Shown here piece after piece: positions 23,232 through 35,950 of a stretch of DNA of 64,000 bases. The notes beneath the pieces are model-generated. The model did not search any database. It saw only the letters and a program-made list of their open reading frames with translations, and had not been told where the DNA came from. Within the stretch, counting starts at the first letter, position 1. Each line of letters begins with the position of its first letter. The DNA is from Nematostella vectensis (lineage: Eukaryota; Cnidaria; Anthozoa; Actiniaria; Edwardsiidae): contig NC_064045.1 of assembly GCF_932526225.1 (NCBI RefSeq), positions 3,854,498-3,918,497 on the forward strand, in the 5' to 3' direction. Both the position numbers and the translations under genes were made by a program.

Positions 23232-26200
23232 TCATCGGTTATGGAAGCATGCCGTGGAAGGGTCCTCGTGCTGGCATAGATACAGCACATCTCGGAACTT
23301 GTCCATGAGTGTGAGCAATTGTGATCGCCTCAAGTTCTCATAGTACATGATTTCCTCCAAGTGGTGGCGACCCCGGAAGTACGGCGCGAGTCTGGACAGG
23401 GAGTAATACTCGTTGAAAATGCAATCAATAAATCCATACCCTCCCCATCTCCACGGAGGGAATTTTCTAAAAGCCCCTGCACCTCCTTATCGCCCACCCA
23501 CACACACACACACACAAACAGCAGTTATTAATTGAAGGAACTTAATTACCAGCGATGGACTAGACAAAGCCGCTATGAAACGCGTACGAACTATAAAAGA
23601 GATGGCATCGGTACATTTTATGAAGTACGCTTTGTCAGCATCAGGCGAAGGCACTGTATGTGGACCCAAACATACGCCAAACTGGTAATCGCACTAGTTT
23701 ACTTTCGTCGGCGGAAACCTCAACCGTTAAAAGGTAAAAGAATCTATTAGAATCTGCACTTTCTATTCGGTCATCTGCTCTGAATGATCAATCATATGCT
23801 CGAAGAAACTTTTAAAGGACACACTGCTTTTACGATTTTAAAATATTTTCCGCGTTCTCCGATAAAAATCATCATAAATTGTTACGTTATTAACCGAATG
23901 TAATGTGGCCCCTCTAACTTGATAGGCAGCCACTGTAGTTGGGTTGCCCCATCTACCACTCACTCACCGGGCAAATAATTTTAGATCTTCCTCGTTTTTG
24001 GCGGCAGGAACGCGGTGAATGCTCCGCATCTCAGAGTAAGTCAGACTAGGTACACTGTTCAAAACTCCAAACTCTGGACTTGAGCTGGTACCAGGCCCCC
24101 CTAGAGGCTCCTCGTCTTGGTACACAGGAAGCTCGTCGGTGAAGCTTCCGCCGAATATCCAGCGAATGCGACGACAGTCGCGCATGCGCCCTTGGGTGTC
24201 TGACTGCTGCTCAAGCTGAGCCGACGGTACCAGGAATATGTAGGTATGGAGCTGCGTCAGAGAATCAAATGTGTCAAGGATGTCAATCAAAGGTAGCATA
24301 ATAACGTAATGATTCGAATAAGCGCCCGGGGAGCTTATTTAATTTTTCGGGCGCTTTTTGGGGAGATTTCCACCATTCCATTGGTGCTTTGGTTGGGATA
24401 TTATCAGTGGGGAGGAGAGGGGGGAGCTTATTGGTGAGGGGCGCTTATTTAAAGGAGGGTGCTTAATCGAATCATTACGAAAAATTGCATTTGATGCAAA
24501 GGGGGCGAAACGTTGGCATTGGTTGGTTGGGGATGTTTTTATAAGTAATACTTAATTAACGTTTAACCGATCAACCGGCCCGTAATGGCAGTGAGAAGTG
24601 CGTACAACCCAAAGCAATCGTAATTGCAAAATAAGCACAACGAGATCAAGATACGCAGGCATCAGTCAGGGACAAATTGTCTTTGAAGATATAAACCCAA
24701 CCAATGTGCTAGCAACTACTATCCCTACAAACAATAGCTCGGATTCTAAGACAAATATCAATCGAACAAAGAAAAACAGAGTCTCCCTCGCAGCCGTTCT
24801 GGACTCGTCACGCTAGGCGGCGCTTGACTCGTCACGCCCAGGCGGCGCTGAGCCGAGGGATGTGAAGAAGACCCGGACAGCAGGATTGCCCCTCAACAAA
24901 ACGCACAAAATAAAGTTCTTTCTTGATCTCTACCTGTATCAGCAGCCTGTGTTGTAACATCCACACCACCATCTGAACTTGCTCTGCCTGATGGAAAAAC
25001 GCACTTGATTTGATCACATGAAACTAAACTGTGCGACGCGCGCTAACGTGGCCACATATACAAAGTTTTAACTAATACCGCATTCACACCAGCATCTTAA
25101 ACCAGTTTAAAGGTGGTTCAATTAAACTGGTTTAATTCTCAATCTCCCAAGAGTAGACAGAACCATGAACAAAACTGAATAGACTGTGCTGTACATGTTA
25201 CTAAGTGATCATTTAGCTAGTAAGTATTTAACACAATGAGAAACTTGGCAAGTTGTCAGGCAAAGAAAAACCTTGTTTAACTAATGGTTTTGGTGTGAAT
25301 GCAGCATTAGTTAATTAACCAATTAGCGTGAATAATCACAATAGTGATGGACACGAGCTTTACGACTAGGGAAATTTCGTCGAGTCCTAAAGTGCGCTGA
25401 AGTACCTTTTTGTCCCGGCGCTCGTGAGTTAGTGCAGTTCACGCAAACACGTGGCACGTTGCCCGCCTCCTTATTGGTTTACTTCACAAAGCAGTCAAGG
25501 TGGCCATGGTAGCGCGCGTCGTATCAGACAGCACGTTCCTAGCATCTTTATTGGTTTACTTCCCAAACTGTAAAGGTGGCCACGGTAGCGTGCGTCGTAT
25601 AAGGTAGCACGTTTCCCGCATTCTTATTGGCTTACTTCAAAAAACTATCAAGGTGACCACGATAGCGCGCGTTGTATCAGATAGCACGCTTCTCGCATTC
25701 TCATTGGCTTACTCCACAAAACTGCAACTGATGTGTTCGCTACTTATGTCCTTTACCTGCTGTTGGGGGGAGGCCAGGGGATTATAGTGCTCCGCCAGGG
25801 GGCTTGGTAACGAAAAATCGGCCAGCGTTGCATGCAGGGACTTTCCCGGAAAACTTGCAGCATATCCCTCCGCCAGAGGAGAGAGCCTTGGGCGTAATTA
25901 TAAAAGGTAAATTAAATGTTTATGCTCATGTCACCACATCCGAGAAAAGATCTTCATGCCCGGAGTAATAATGTTTTGGTCCTTATTAAGCTCAATGCCC
26001 GGGGTAATAAAGTTTTGGCCCTTACTGAACTCCGTGCCAAGAGGTTGATTTTAGATACACTCAAGTATGCAGCGGCACTATCAATTACTGCCATAGCTGT
26101 ACTACCAAAATCCAGATGTCACTTACGTGTTCATATTAAGGCTTTGTGCCACGACATAAAGATTGCTCTCACAGAGAGGATAGATGATTGAAGCTTTTCC

Positions 26201-29200
26201 CCAGTGCACAAGATGCGCCGCTATCGCAAACAGCTGTTGAATAAAGACAATACGGTGGAACCTCGATATAACGGACGTTAATAGAGAAGAGCCGCTATTG
26301 CAAACAGCTGTTGAATAAAAGCAATACGGTGGAACCTCGATATAACGGACGTTAATAGAGAAGAGCTGTAATCGCAAAACCTGTCGAATACAGTAAGATA
26401 GACAGGATATAGCTTAAATAGCTTACAGTAGTGGTATACACTTAGCTTAGAGATGTAAAAACCTGGTTTTCAACAATGCAGACTGTGAATCCCCCCATCT
26501 ACTAGGATTAGGGCCGACATTCACTTATAGTAAAAAACGCGGCACAGTCTGGATTTTAAAACTGGTAGGTAACATCAGACACGTGGAGAATATCTGATCA
26601 TGCCTCTCGATGTTAATTTGCGCTATACAAAATACAAAAAAAAAATCATTTTATTCTTGCCTTTCACGTCACGTCTAAATCTTAATTAATCAATTAATCA
26701 TACACCTTAAGGCCATAATTATCATTTGGCATAAATTATTTTGACCATACCTGGGACAATGGAATGTCTGTGTCTTGTGATAGAGCTGTGAAGCTGGAAA
26801 AACAACAACTAATTGTTTTGTTACTTGTCCATCAATCGAAACCTTCTTGTGTGGATAACATATAAATTGGCAATGTTATGCTTTAGCAAATTAATATTAA
26901 ACATTTCTATCTACTACAGTATGTAGATAGATCGCAAGCCATTTGAATAACAAGCAAATTGAATGTAGATAGCAAGCCAATTAAATGTAGATAGCTAGCA
27001 AGACTGACGTTGTCACGGCAAATGGCCATTGTCAAATGGCAGTTTTTCTATCAAAAAAGTACATAAACTTGTCAAATTTCTACATGTGGATAATTTCTGC
27101 GATTATACGACTTATTATCTTTATTCTTACAAATAATTATACACATTAGGAGTGAACGGTCTTATAACAGCCATTTGCCAATTGCCATTCGCCATTTGCA
27201 CTGACAACGTTTATTGAAATAGCTGTATATAGCAAGTCAATTGAATGTATAGAATGATATATAGCAAGTAAATTTAATATACAGTAGATAGATTTTAACT
27301 CTATCCAAATGGAAGTAGCGCACTGACTTGAAATGTGGTAAGAAAAAAGCAAGACCGCTGTAGACAAACTCCAACCTCTCTTGCTTTCACACTCAAACTA
27401 TCAGGAAAACAACTCATTTCCAGCAACAGCACTATCTTACCTCTTGAGAGGGGTTGCCATGCGAATAAGCCTAGTCACAGCAGGGGAACAGTCACCCGGG
27501 AGTAACCCAAGAAGTGATACCTCATCCACAAGAAACAGAAGAGTGTGGTACGGCCTAGCAGAAAAGTAAAGCATGGTTAAATCAATGTCTGTGGTGTTGG
27601 CAAGGGCAGTTCCCTAGGAGTAGGGCGAAGTGGTCCACTTGGACAGCCTGGCAGGATAGGAAGACATATTCCAAACACCAGTGGGTTGGGGCATGGTGTC
27701 CTGGGAATGGTTATAATAGAAGGGGTACCTCTTCTATAGAAGTTGAGGTTAGGGCTGGTGTAAGATGTGTTTAGAAACATGAAGGAAGCAGTATATTTCC
27801 GTAGTAGACATTTGGGAATGAGAGGAAGATATATGGAAGTAATTTATCTCAAATAAAAACGTAATTACAAAGTACCTCATGGAGGCAAGGGATGTTTCGA
27901 TGGCTTTTGGCTGAAATTAGAGAGCACTTTGATTAATATCCAGGCAGTCATTGACACTTTAAATGCTGCATAATCATGTGGAAATATGAAAGCAAGCATG
28001 AGCCTCACATACCGTAATGGTTAGCATTCCCTGATGAAGATTATGGACCTTCTGCGGGAGGCAAAAACTGACATTCACCCATCCGTTGATCCTAATTTGG
28101 ACAACACCAGTGGTACACAAACTGGAACACAGCAAAACAAATGATCAGTGATCAGTACCTGATCTTCAATAATATTGTTGTATATTATACAACAGTGTAG
28201 GAGCCACTAAAAGAGTAGTTATTACACAATCTTATACTTGTAGAGATTACAATTTAATTTTATTTTATTGTTACAAGTTTATTTTATTGCTTTTGCCATT
28301 TGTACGTAGTATGGACTATACTGAATTCATCTTTTTCAGGGTTATCCCAAATGGCTGACTTACCAGCTGGAAAGAGGTCATCACTGGCTGAGATATGACT
28401 TGGGAACACTTAAATACAAAAGTTTCTAACGCTGGCTCAATTTCTAAGCCAACTGTAACACTAAGGAAACATTTTTTTACATGATTCCAGAATGAGAATG
28501 ATTAGAATAGAAAAAAGCATGTGTTAGTTTATCCTGAGTTCCTATTCCGGAATGCAATGAAGGCCATTCCATCCATTCTGCTACCTGTAGCAGAATGACT
28601 CAAATGCCATTCTTAACATTTTCTACGAACAATTCCCATTCTAGAATGATAGGGGAAAAAAATGCCCTAATATTTAGGAACAAGACCTTGCTCCCCACCT
28701 TTCAAATGAGTCCTTCAAATCAACAGCAAGTTTACTTTTGGGTAGCATATGAAGAAATGGTGATTCTGCGCAGTCTACTACAATAAAGAAAGGAAACATG
28801 CTAAATAGGGTAAGATGGCTACTAAAAAAAAATAAAAGTGGTAGCAGAGTAAATACAGTAAGATTACAAGACAAACTTACACAATGACTAGAACAATAAA
28901 GAAGCTCACAGAAAAAAAAACACCTTCAATGCTGTACAATTTTACACTTCATTTAGCGGTGGATGGCACCCTTGTTGCATCCATTGAAATTGAACATGAA
29001 AATTTGATATCTACATAAAAAGCATAAATCCCCCCCCGCCAAAAAAACCCAGTGTATCCATCCTTACATATGAACTAAGCATGTAACACCAAACTTGGGG
29101 GACCTTGGGCAACATTCTCCCTTGTCATCAAACCTGAAGCACTCATGGACGTCCATCCAAATAGGTACCAAGCACCTATCGACGATCCTACTCCATATAA

Positions 29201-32200
29201 GCTACAGGGCACATAATGTGGGGGACCTTCGGCAACCTTCTCCCTTGTCATCAAGCATGAAGAGACCCATAGATATCCATCCACATATGGTAGGTGCCAA
29301 GCACCTATTGAGACCCCTCCTTATTGACAGCTAACTAGACGACAAGCCAAGAAACACCTGCCGACAAACATCTACCTTGACATCTGGCACTCGGTGACAT
29401 CCCTCCTTGTTGTCAGCTTCTACCTAAAGTCTATAGCACTGATGGACAACCTCCTCCCTTGACATCCAATGCCGATCAACAACTCTACTCTTTGTCAGCT
29501 AACTGGACACCAAGCCAAATGCACCTTGGACAATCTCTTCTCCCTTGGAATCCAACACCTATTGACACTACTGCTATTTGGTGATGCTCTCTCATGGTTA
29601 CACCCCAAGTCCAGCAGTTACTGTAGCAAAATATTAATCTCTGTCCCCTGGTTGATCATTCTGAATCAAGAACCAGTGGATATATCCCTTTTCCATGGAA
29701 AAATCATTTTTTTCCAGTTAAATGTTAAGTGACTTACCCTCAGGCATAGAACAGACCTCATCATGGACAGCAAGCATTGTTTCTCTTTCCTTGGTCAAAT
29801 AACGACACCTTCAAAGAAACAATGAGTAAGAAGATGAGCTGATCATCTGTTGCAGCACAGTCAGGGAACTTGGGAATAAAAGGATGATTGGAGATCTTTG
29901 CAGGCACCCCCAGAAAAAAAGCCTGGATTTCTGATCATAAAAAGTGGTACAGTCAGTTCATTACATGAAATTTGTGGCGCTAAATTCTTGTGGAGGTACA
30001 GGACGACAACCCACCAATACAGTCACAAGCACGGGCATAGCCAGGGGGGGGCAGGGGGGCAGCCCCCCCTCTCTTCTTCCAGCAGCCAAAAAAATAAGAA
30101 AATGTATGAGATATTACTTAAAAAAACAGTGTAGAAAATATTTTATATGGGCCTTTTTGGGCCCCCTCCTTTAAAAAATCCTGGCTACGTCCCTGAAAGT
30201 GTGACAGTCCTCTGGGGCTCAGGGTGAAGTCATCTGAGATGGTAAGATCAAAGGGTTCAAATCTTATTAGGGGCTCAGTAGTTCTATTGATCTGCTGTTG
30301 AAAGATGATCGTCTAATCATTATCGTTACTACACCAAGTTAGACACTCCATCACTGCAAACAAAATGTCTTTTTGTTGAACTCAAAAGGAAGATTCAAAC
30401 CTGACCTTCTTTCCTCATGTTTCAAGGCAATTGCAAGTCTCTTAGACAGATCATGGTAGCTACTTATTAATGTTGGATCAGCCTCAGCCTAAGTAGGGAA
30501 ACAAAACAAATATTGGGTATTGAGTAAACAGTATTGCCTTAATGATAAATCAATCAAAATACCCAAATAGTGGTGTTCATTAACCAGGTAATGTATATGG
30601 CCCACCAAAAACTGGTACTGAAAAAGTCTTATTAAGGCGACTTAATTAAACTGTATTTTGATAGCAGTACCCCCACTTATTTTAAAATCACTCATGCTGA
30701 GACACATCAAGTTGTATTCAATGTTGAATGCACCTATTGAGTAACATTGATTGAAATCTAATAAGAGATTACACTTGAGTCTGACGAATTACCATGTGAT
30801 TAGGGGCCACCCCTGTTTTCAGGTAAGGTTATGTAACTTAGGCCATTTCAACACTAAGAAATTAAAATACCAGGAATGTAGACATCACATGCTTGCCTAA
30901 CAGAAAAATCATAAAGAGAGATTTTTCAACTTGACATCTCACGGCAAGAGTGATTTTAAAATGACCTATGAAAATACTGGGTGAGTGGCCTTAAAGATGA
31001 AAAATTGGCAGAGTTTAGTCCCAGTTTTTGGTAAGCCAGAAATGATTAACATAATACATTTATGTGGGAGGTGATTTCTCATGTACCTTCAATATAAAGA
31101 CGATGTTAAACAGCTTCATCATGACTTCCTCTTTTCTTCCATCTCCCCTCTACCAAGGCACAAATAATTTCTTACATTCTCATATTTCTCATTCTCTCTT
31201 TACACACTTATTATAAAAATCAAATACTTAAAAAATTGCTAACAAACGATAATAGCTATAATAAATATTTTGGTGGAAGATGATGAAATATTTTGTAAAA
31301 CACACCAATTGTGAGGGTTTACACGAGTTCAATACCATACCCAAAGTAATAATAATGTATGACAAAGTAGCGATTATAATGTACTGTTAATTTAAACAAT
31401 TAATAGCACTAATGATGATGTGTGTATAGTAATAAAAAGCAGTTTTCTCTTACATTTGATTCATTCAACAGCATAGGATGGCCAACAAATAACATGTTGT
31501 CAATTTTGAGCTCAAACCTCTGTCCACATAGCATGGGTTTAGGTGTGAGGATATTTGCAAGAGTGCTGTCCGAGAACCTGCATGTTCACAAAAAGAGAAA
31601 AGGATCAAAAAGGACCTGCAGCAAAAAAGGTGCGCATCTGGTCAAAGTCATCATTGCTGCTAGAAATTGTGGTGTGCAGAGCTCCATAACAACAAGCAAG
31701 AAAGATAGGCAAGCATGTGGTTCCCCTAAATTTCCCCTAAATAAAGTAACATACAATACAAATAAACGACGTCTAAACAAAGGGTACAGGTGGCATGTGA
31801 TTCAGAGAGAATTCAAGAATTTAACTGTTCAAACAAAATGTCTGAAGAAACAAAGATTTTGCCATGTATAAGAAACTGGACACTCCCTGGATTTAGTCGC
31901 ACAAAAGGTCATTGAAGCGGAGGGTCCAACGGCATGTTACAAGCTAGACTGAGAAAACCATCAATTGCTAACAAAATCTATGACCTAAACAATATGACAA
32001 CCTGGTAATTTTTCTCACCTTGCACTGCATCCCTCATTACTGTGAGGTAATGCATAATGACTTTTGCTGGACTCTGTAACAATTAACCTTTAATTTTAAG
32101 AATTTGCATCTTTGTTAATCTGTGTTTCATAAATGTTAACAAGTCATGAATAAAGGTAAACATATTTTTCAAATCCTTAACCCCCCCCCCTCCCCACCCC

Positions 32201-33026
32201 TGTTTGATAAGGAGTTTCAAGTACCACCATTGAATTTATTTTTGTGTAGCCAACCCCCCAGGAGAAGTATTTTACCCCTCGACTTGCGTCCGGCATTACT
32301 AAAAAAGGAACCGGCAGAACCAGCGGAGCCGGCGGAACCTGAACTTTCAACAGAATCGGAACGCTAAACCTACGAAGGCTAAAACTACGAATGATTGCAT
32401 GTGTTACCCCTAACGAGACGCGCTTCTAAAACAAGGGTTTTTTGTTACTTATTCGATGGATTATCCGATACAAATGGATACAAATTGCATATGAAAGAAT
32501 GTCAAACATGCGTGAAATAACGTAGCACATCTGCGCTTAGTGATGTTGTCTTAGCATTTCACAACAGAATGGTTTTTTTTGTTCAGATTAGAAAGGAAAT
32601 AAATGGTGATCCTAGTATGACATCCCTACCCCAATAACTAAGCGAAATATACTGGTTCCGCTGGTTCCGGCGGTTCCTCTTTTTAGTAATGCCGACTTGT
32701 GTTGGCACTTTAGCCCCCTTAGGTTGACATTTTAGTCACCTTTTGGATACGTTTTTCGTTCTCTCTTGGAAAGTTTGTGTGGAACCTCTTAAACACTCCC
32801 CCCTGATTCACTCCCTTTTCTCTCCCGGTAGCCGAGTTAAAATCTAAGTCCCTTTATTATGTAAGCTTATAGATGGTTAAAAAAAATACGAAATGACCCC
32901 TTACGAACCTCTTTCGCCTTCGTCGGAGTTGGACTGATAAGGATATCGAAACAGCACTCTCTGGCCTCGGCTACCGGCGGTTACCAAAATGACACTCACG
33001 GGACTGCAGCGGGATGAATAATCCAT
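23232..33026 (-). CDS. NPRL3: GATOR1 complex subunit NPRL3, 15 exons
   Basis: NPRL3 joins NPRL2 and DEPDC5 in GATOR1, the lysosomal complex that acts on RagA/B and turns off TORC1 when amino acids are scarce. Exons in reading order: 33026-32905, 31577-31454, 31149-31087, 30488-30406, 29808-29738, 28777-28699, 28121-28013, 27910-27876, 27554-27441, 26793-26751, 26233-26127, 25886-25757, 24987-24934, 24251-23968, 23391-23232. They sum to 1578 bp, 525 residues plus stop, with all phases closing; human NPRL3 is 569. Landmarks: [19 protein letters not shown] (N-terminal longin part), [90 protein letters not shown] and [16 protein letters not shown] (C-terminal winged-helix part). The Ser/Pro-rich human segment after RYPF is shorter here. 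Introns carry several inverted-repeat elements and tandem repeats. Confidence 0.95.
23687..23912 (+). mobile_element. MITE family A, copy 2 (diverged)
   Basis: CGGAAACCTCAACCGTTAAA, AGAATCTATTAGAATC, ACACACTGCTTTTACGATTT and GTTACGTTATTAACCGAATG match the element at 13750 throughout; the terminal repeats are degraded. It sits in the last NPRL3 intron. Confidence 0.8.
24305..24479. mobile_element. Short inverted-repeat element with GCGCTTATT ends
   Basis: CGTAATGATTCGAATAAGCG at the left is mirrored by GCTTAATCGAATCATTACG at the right. A related half-copy with AATAAGCGCC and GGGCGCTTATTCAAATTATT lies at about 46160-46225, and a weaker one near 51660-51750. It is in NPRL3 intron 13. Confidence 0.75.
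25072..25310. mobile_element. Inverted-repeat element with GCATTCACACCA ends
   Basis: CTAATACCGCATTCACACCA at the left pairs with TGGTGTGAATGCAGCATTAG at the right. Length 239 bp, no coding capacity. It lies in NPRL3 intron 12. Confidence 0.8.
25450..25735. repeat. Degenerate tandem repeat of about 80 bp, 3.5 units
   Basis: Each unit has TATTGGTTTACTTC, then AAGGTGGCCATGGTAGCG, CGCGTCGTATCAGA and AGCACG. The units differ at many sites, so the array is old. It lies in NPRL3 intron 12. Confidence 0.85.
26221..26375 (-). repeat. 74-bp tandem duplication of the NPRL3 exon 11 3' splice site
   Basis: The unit, read on the minus strand, holds a tract ending TTTATTCAACAG and the first exon bases CTGTTTGCGATAGCGG. 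GCAAACAGCTGTTGAATAAA occurs at 26226 and 26300, 74 bp apart, with a decayed third partial copy near 26369. The exon-proximal copy is the one used in the gene model. Using the distal copy would add 74 bp and shift the frame. Confidence 0.9.
26906..27293. mobile_element. Foldback element of about 390 bp
   Basis: CTATCTACTACAGTATGTAG and GGCAAATGGCCATTGTCAAA on the left are mirrored on the right by TTTGCCAATTGCCATTCGCC and TACAGTAGATAG. Each arm also holds internal repeats of AGCAAGC plus AATTGAATGTA. It lies in NPRL3 intron 9. Confidence 0.7.
29095..29570. repeat. Degenerate tandem repeat of about 125 bp
   Basis: GGGGACCTTGGGCAACATTC followed by TCCCTTGTCATCAA recurs about 125 bp later as GGGGACCTTCGGCAACCTTC with the same continuation; more degraded units follow (CCAAGCACCTAT, TCCCTTGACATCCAA). 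It is in NPRL3 intron 5. Confidence 0.75.
30031..30195. mobile_element. Short inverted-repeat element with GGCTACG-type ends
   Basis: ACGGGCATAGCCAGG on the left pairs imperfectly with CCTGGCTACGTCCCTG on the right. The interior matches the repeat at 21790-21922. It is in NPRL3 intron 4. Confidence 0.7.
32290..32693. mobile_element. Inverted-repeat element in NPRL3 intron 1
   Basis: CGGCATTACTAAAAAAGGAA and AGAACCAGCGGAGCCGGCGG on the left are mirrored by TGGTTCCGGCGGTTCCTC and TTTTTAGTAATGCCG on the right. About 400 bp, non-coding. Confidence 0.75.
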
Positions 33027-33519
33027 CCTCTTGTAATCAAAACACTACACATTTTCTTCACGTACTTGAGTTACCATCCCCGCCATCTTGAAATCAGGGG
33101 AGAATGGGCCTAGTCATAAAACCACAGCATTCCTACAAGTATACAAATAAGACAACAATATAGACATCCGATATGGATCCAGCGCCATACAGCGCCATAA
33201 TCAGTCTTTTATGCATATCAGTTTCTCAACACTTTTCTCAGGATTTATTATTTGGCATATATATTATGTTTTCAAGCTAGTTTTTGGTCATCCTGTGTTA
33301 TGACTACCGTCATGCCTTTCGTGATGAAGAGAGAATCAAAATTGTGATTGAGTGTCCGAGAAGAATAATTTATAAAAGCCTAACATAACAAATATCGTAG
33401 AGTGAGAATAAGCGATTAACAATAGTCCAAAAGTAACGAGAAGAAAGTTTGCCCTGGACAAAATGAGTAGTATAAAGAGAGACGAAACGAAAGAGACCGT
33501 TAGATCCACAGGTTAGAAT
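33027..33519. promoter_or_regulatory. Shared 5' interval of NPRL3 and the TTF1-like gene
   Basis: The NPRL3 start (33026, minus) and the TTF1-like ATG (33520, plus) are divergent and under 500 bp apart, so promoters for both probably lie here. No TATA box is obvious. The TTF1-like copy is broken, so only the NPRL3 side need be active. Confidence 0.5.
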
Positions 33520-35367
33520 ATGATGAGGTTGTCCCAAAGAAGAAGAGAAAGAAAATCTAAGAATAAAGAAAGACCATTGACAAGCACAGAAAGAGAAGAT
33601 TGTGCAAAGAGAAAGGGAAAATGTAAGGATAGGAATGGATATAATCATCATAATATATTAATATTAGACAGTGACGATGATAATGATGGCAATGATGGGT
33701 CAGGTAAAGGACAAAAAAATCAGAATGAACCCAATAAAAGAAAAACTGGTGACCAAAATGGATCTAATGATGGAACCTTTGAGAAAAAATTAAAAAAGAG
33801 GAAGTTCAAAATGAGGATGGCAGAAACAAGTCTTCAAGATGACCATGTATTTGAAAATGAAATCACAAAGAAACGAAGGAAGAAAAGTCCAAAATAAGGA
33901 TGGCAGAAACAAGTCTTTGTAATGAATGTGATGCTGGGGCCCAAAGAAAAAGAGAAAGAAAAGTCATAATGGTGCAAAAAGACAGTTTGAAGATGAAGAT
34001 GTTATTATAAATGAAAATTACAATAAAATGAAATTGGGGGAAGAAATGAGGAGTTCTGTGAGAAAAATGGACAAACATAATGATCTGGGTAGAAAATATA
34101 CCCTACATGCCAAAGAAAACAGCAGACAAAAACAAGACATGAAAGACAAGTGAAGAAAGGTAGAGATGAAAGAATGAAGCACTCATTCAAAGCAAAGTAA
34201 AAAATAGATCTTTGAGGGAGAAGGACAAGGCTACAAGGGAAACAAGACAAGTCCAGAAAGACTTTAGAAAGAGAACCCGTAGGAGGGGAAAAAGACAAGC
34301 TAGAGTTGTCAATGGAGAGAAAAAAGCAAAAATTTATAGCCATGGGTGCTGGAACCATAAGTGTAAACAGTGTGCAGAAATGTGTTTAGTAGGAAAATGG
34401 TCTAACGAGGAGAAAAAAAATCTGAGAGAGAATTTGAAAAGAATAGAAAAAGAAACAGGTGCTATAGATCTAATATCTGATTTATTTGGAACTGTCAGAT
34501 TAGGAAATGAAATCATGAATTGGAAGGATTTTTTAAAAACCACACAGTTTTATTTCAAAGCTAAGGGGGACTGAAAAGATCATTGGATTCAGTGTATTGT
34601 CAGATACTTTATGATTAAAAAAGTCAAAAGACTGGCTACTGGTCCAATGAAGAAATTGAGCAACTTAAGGATAAGGATAATGTGTTTATTAACCCTATTG
34701 CAGCGAAAGCTGAATTACAGGGCAGCCAGTATATATATAATACATCCTTACATTTACATAACTTGTTGATAACGATAAGTACAGAAATTGTTGAGCCTAT
34801 TCGTATTGCATGAGCAATATGGTTCAAATTGGACACCGATAGCAGCCATACTTGGAAGATGTCAAAAGCGAATTCACCATAAATGGTTAACACCGAAGGG
34901 TTCAAGAGGGCTATGGAAAGATGAAGAACTCTACAGGCTTAAAGGAGCCTTTAGTAATTTTACTGACTTGACAAGTAATCCAAATCTCAAGGCTATTAAA
35001 TGGGAGGATGTCAGTAAGATTGTTGGTACACGAAACAGAATGGAGTGTATTAATAAATTTTTCTTTTCCCCATCACTTTTTCAGAATGACCCATTGAAAT
35101 GGACAGATGCAGAAACATGTAAAATTGATAAGGTCTGTCTATCATTCTGATGCCATGCAAGAATGCATGTTGGACTGGAAGAAGATTGCTGCCAAGTGGA
35201 ACATGCTTTCTTCAGTTGTTGTAACTCCTCAATACCTTGTGATGAAATGGCGTCTCATCAAATCCAAACACCTTGAGAATTACAGATCAATGGCCTTTGA
35301 TGATATTGCTGATGAATTATATGATGTCCATCTACCTAAAATAGAGCAGAAGTTAGAGAACTTTTAA
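33520..35367 (+). pseudogene. TTF1/Myb-like DNA-binding gene, disrupted
   Basis: A Lys/Arg/Glu-rich N-terminal part (33520-33897) is followed by Myb-type repeats in several frames: GKWSNEEKKNL (34212-34574), YWSNEEIEQLKDKD (about 34640-34680), LHEQYGSNWTPIAAILGR and GLWKDEELYRLKGAF (34788-35150), and MLDWKKIAAKWNM to the stop after IEQKLENF (35107-35367). Order and spacing match the C-terminal Myb repeats of transcription termination factor 1, which binds rDNA terminators, including the IADELYDV-type end. At least four frame changes separate the parts, for example in an A-rich run near 33890 and near 35110, and the second Myb repeat is interrupted by AT-rich sequence at 34690-34780. Small introns might explain one or two breaks but not all. 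The related DMTF1/REB1 families are the alternative. Confidence 0.65.
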
Positions 35368-35950
35368 GTTAAATTTAATATTAGACAGTGATATTTTTCT
35401 TAAAAGCAGAATGAGAAAAACATGAGACTGACAAGAAACTACTGTATATACAGTATCTGTGTCACCTGTGTTTGACATGTTCTGTTTGAGAGGCAACTAT
35501 TTTAAACACTATGCTTGGAGTTGTCAGTTAATTAAAGTTAGAAATTAATTTGTTAAAAAATAATGTTAAGGTTGAAATCTAATAAAAGATAGCAATTTCT
35601 GGAATCTGACAAATTACCATGTAATTAGGAGACCACGCCTTTTTCCCTATAAGAAATTACCAGGAATGTAGACACCACATGCCCCTACTTCTTACTATTT
35701 GAATGTGTATTAAAAATGATATTAGCAGACTAAAGAAGAAGTAAGGGTTTGCGATCTGGAATTATAAACGCGAACATGAATCAAGGCGAGAGTTCTATTT
35801 TATCGGAGTCAATTTGAACAAGAGTAACGGAGTCAATTTGAACAAAAATGACTCGTTTATAAAAAAAACAAAAAAATGAAGTCAATCAATAAATGAAGAA
35901 TCTGATTTCCAACCAAGTATGTATTGAAAACTTCTGAGACCTTTCATAAA

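Noticed and set aside
31422-31871. 149-codon plus-strand ORF
   Set aside because: It overlaps NPRL3 exon 2 (31454-31577) on the opposite strand and has no recognisable domain; shadow frame.
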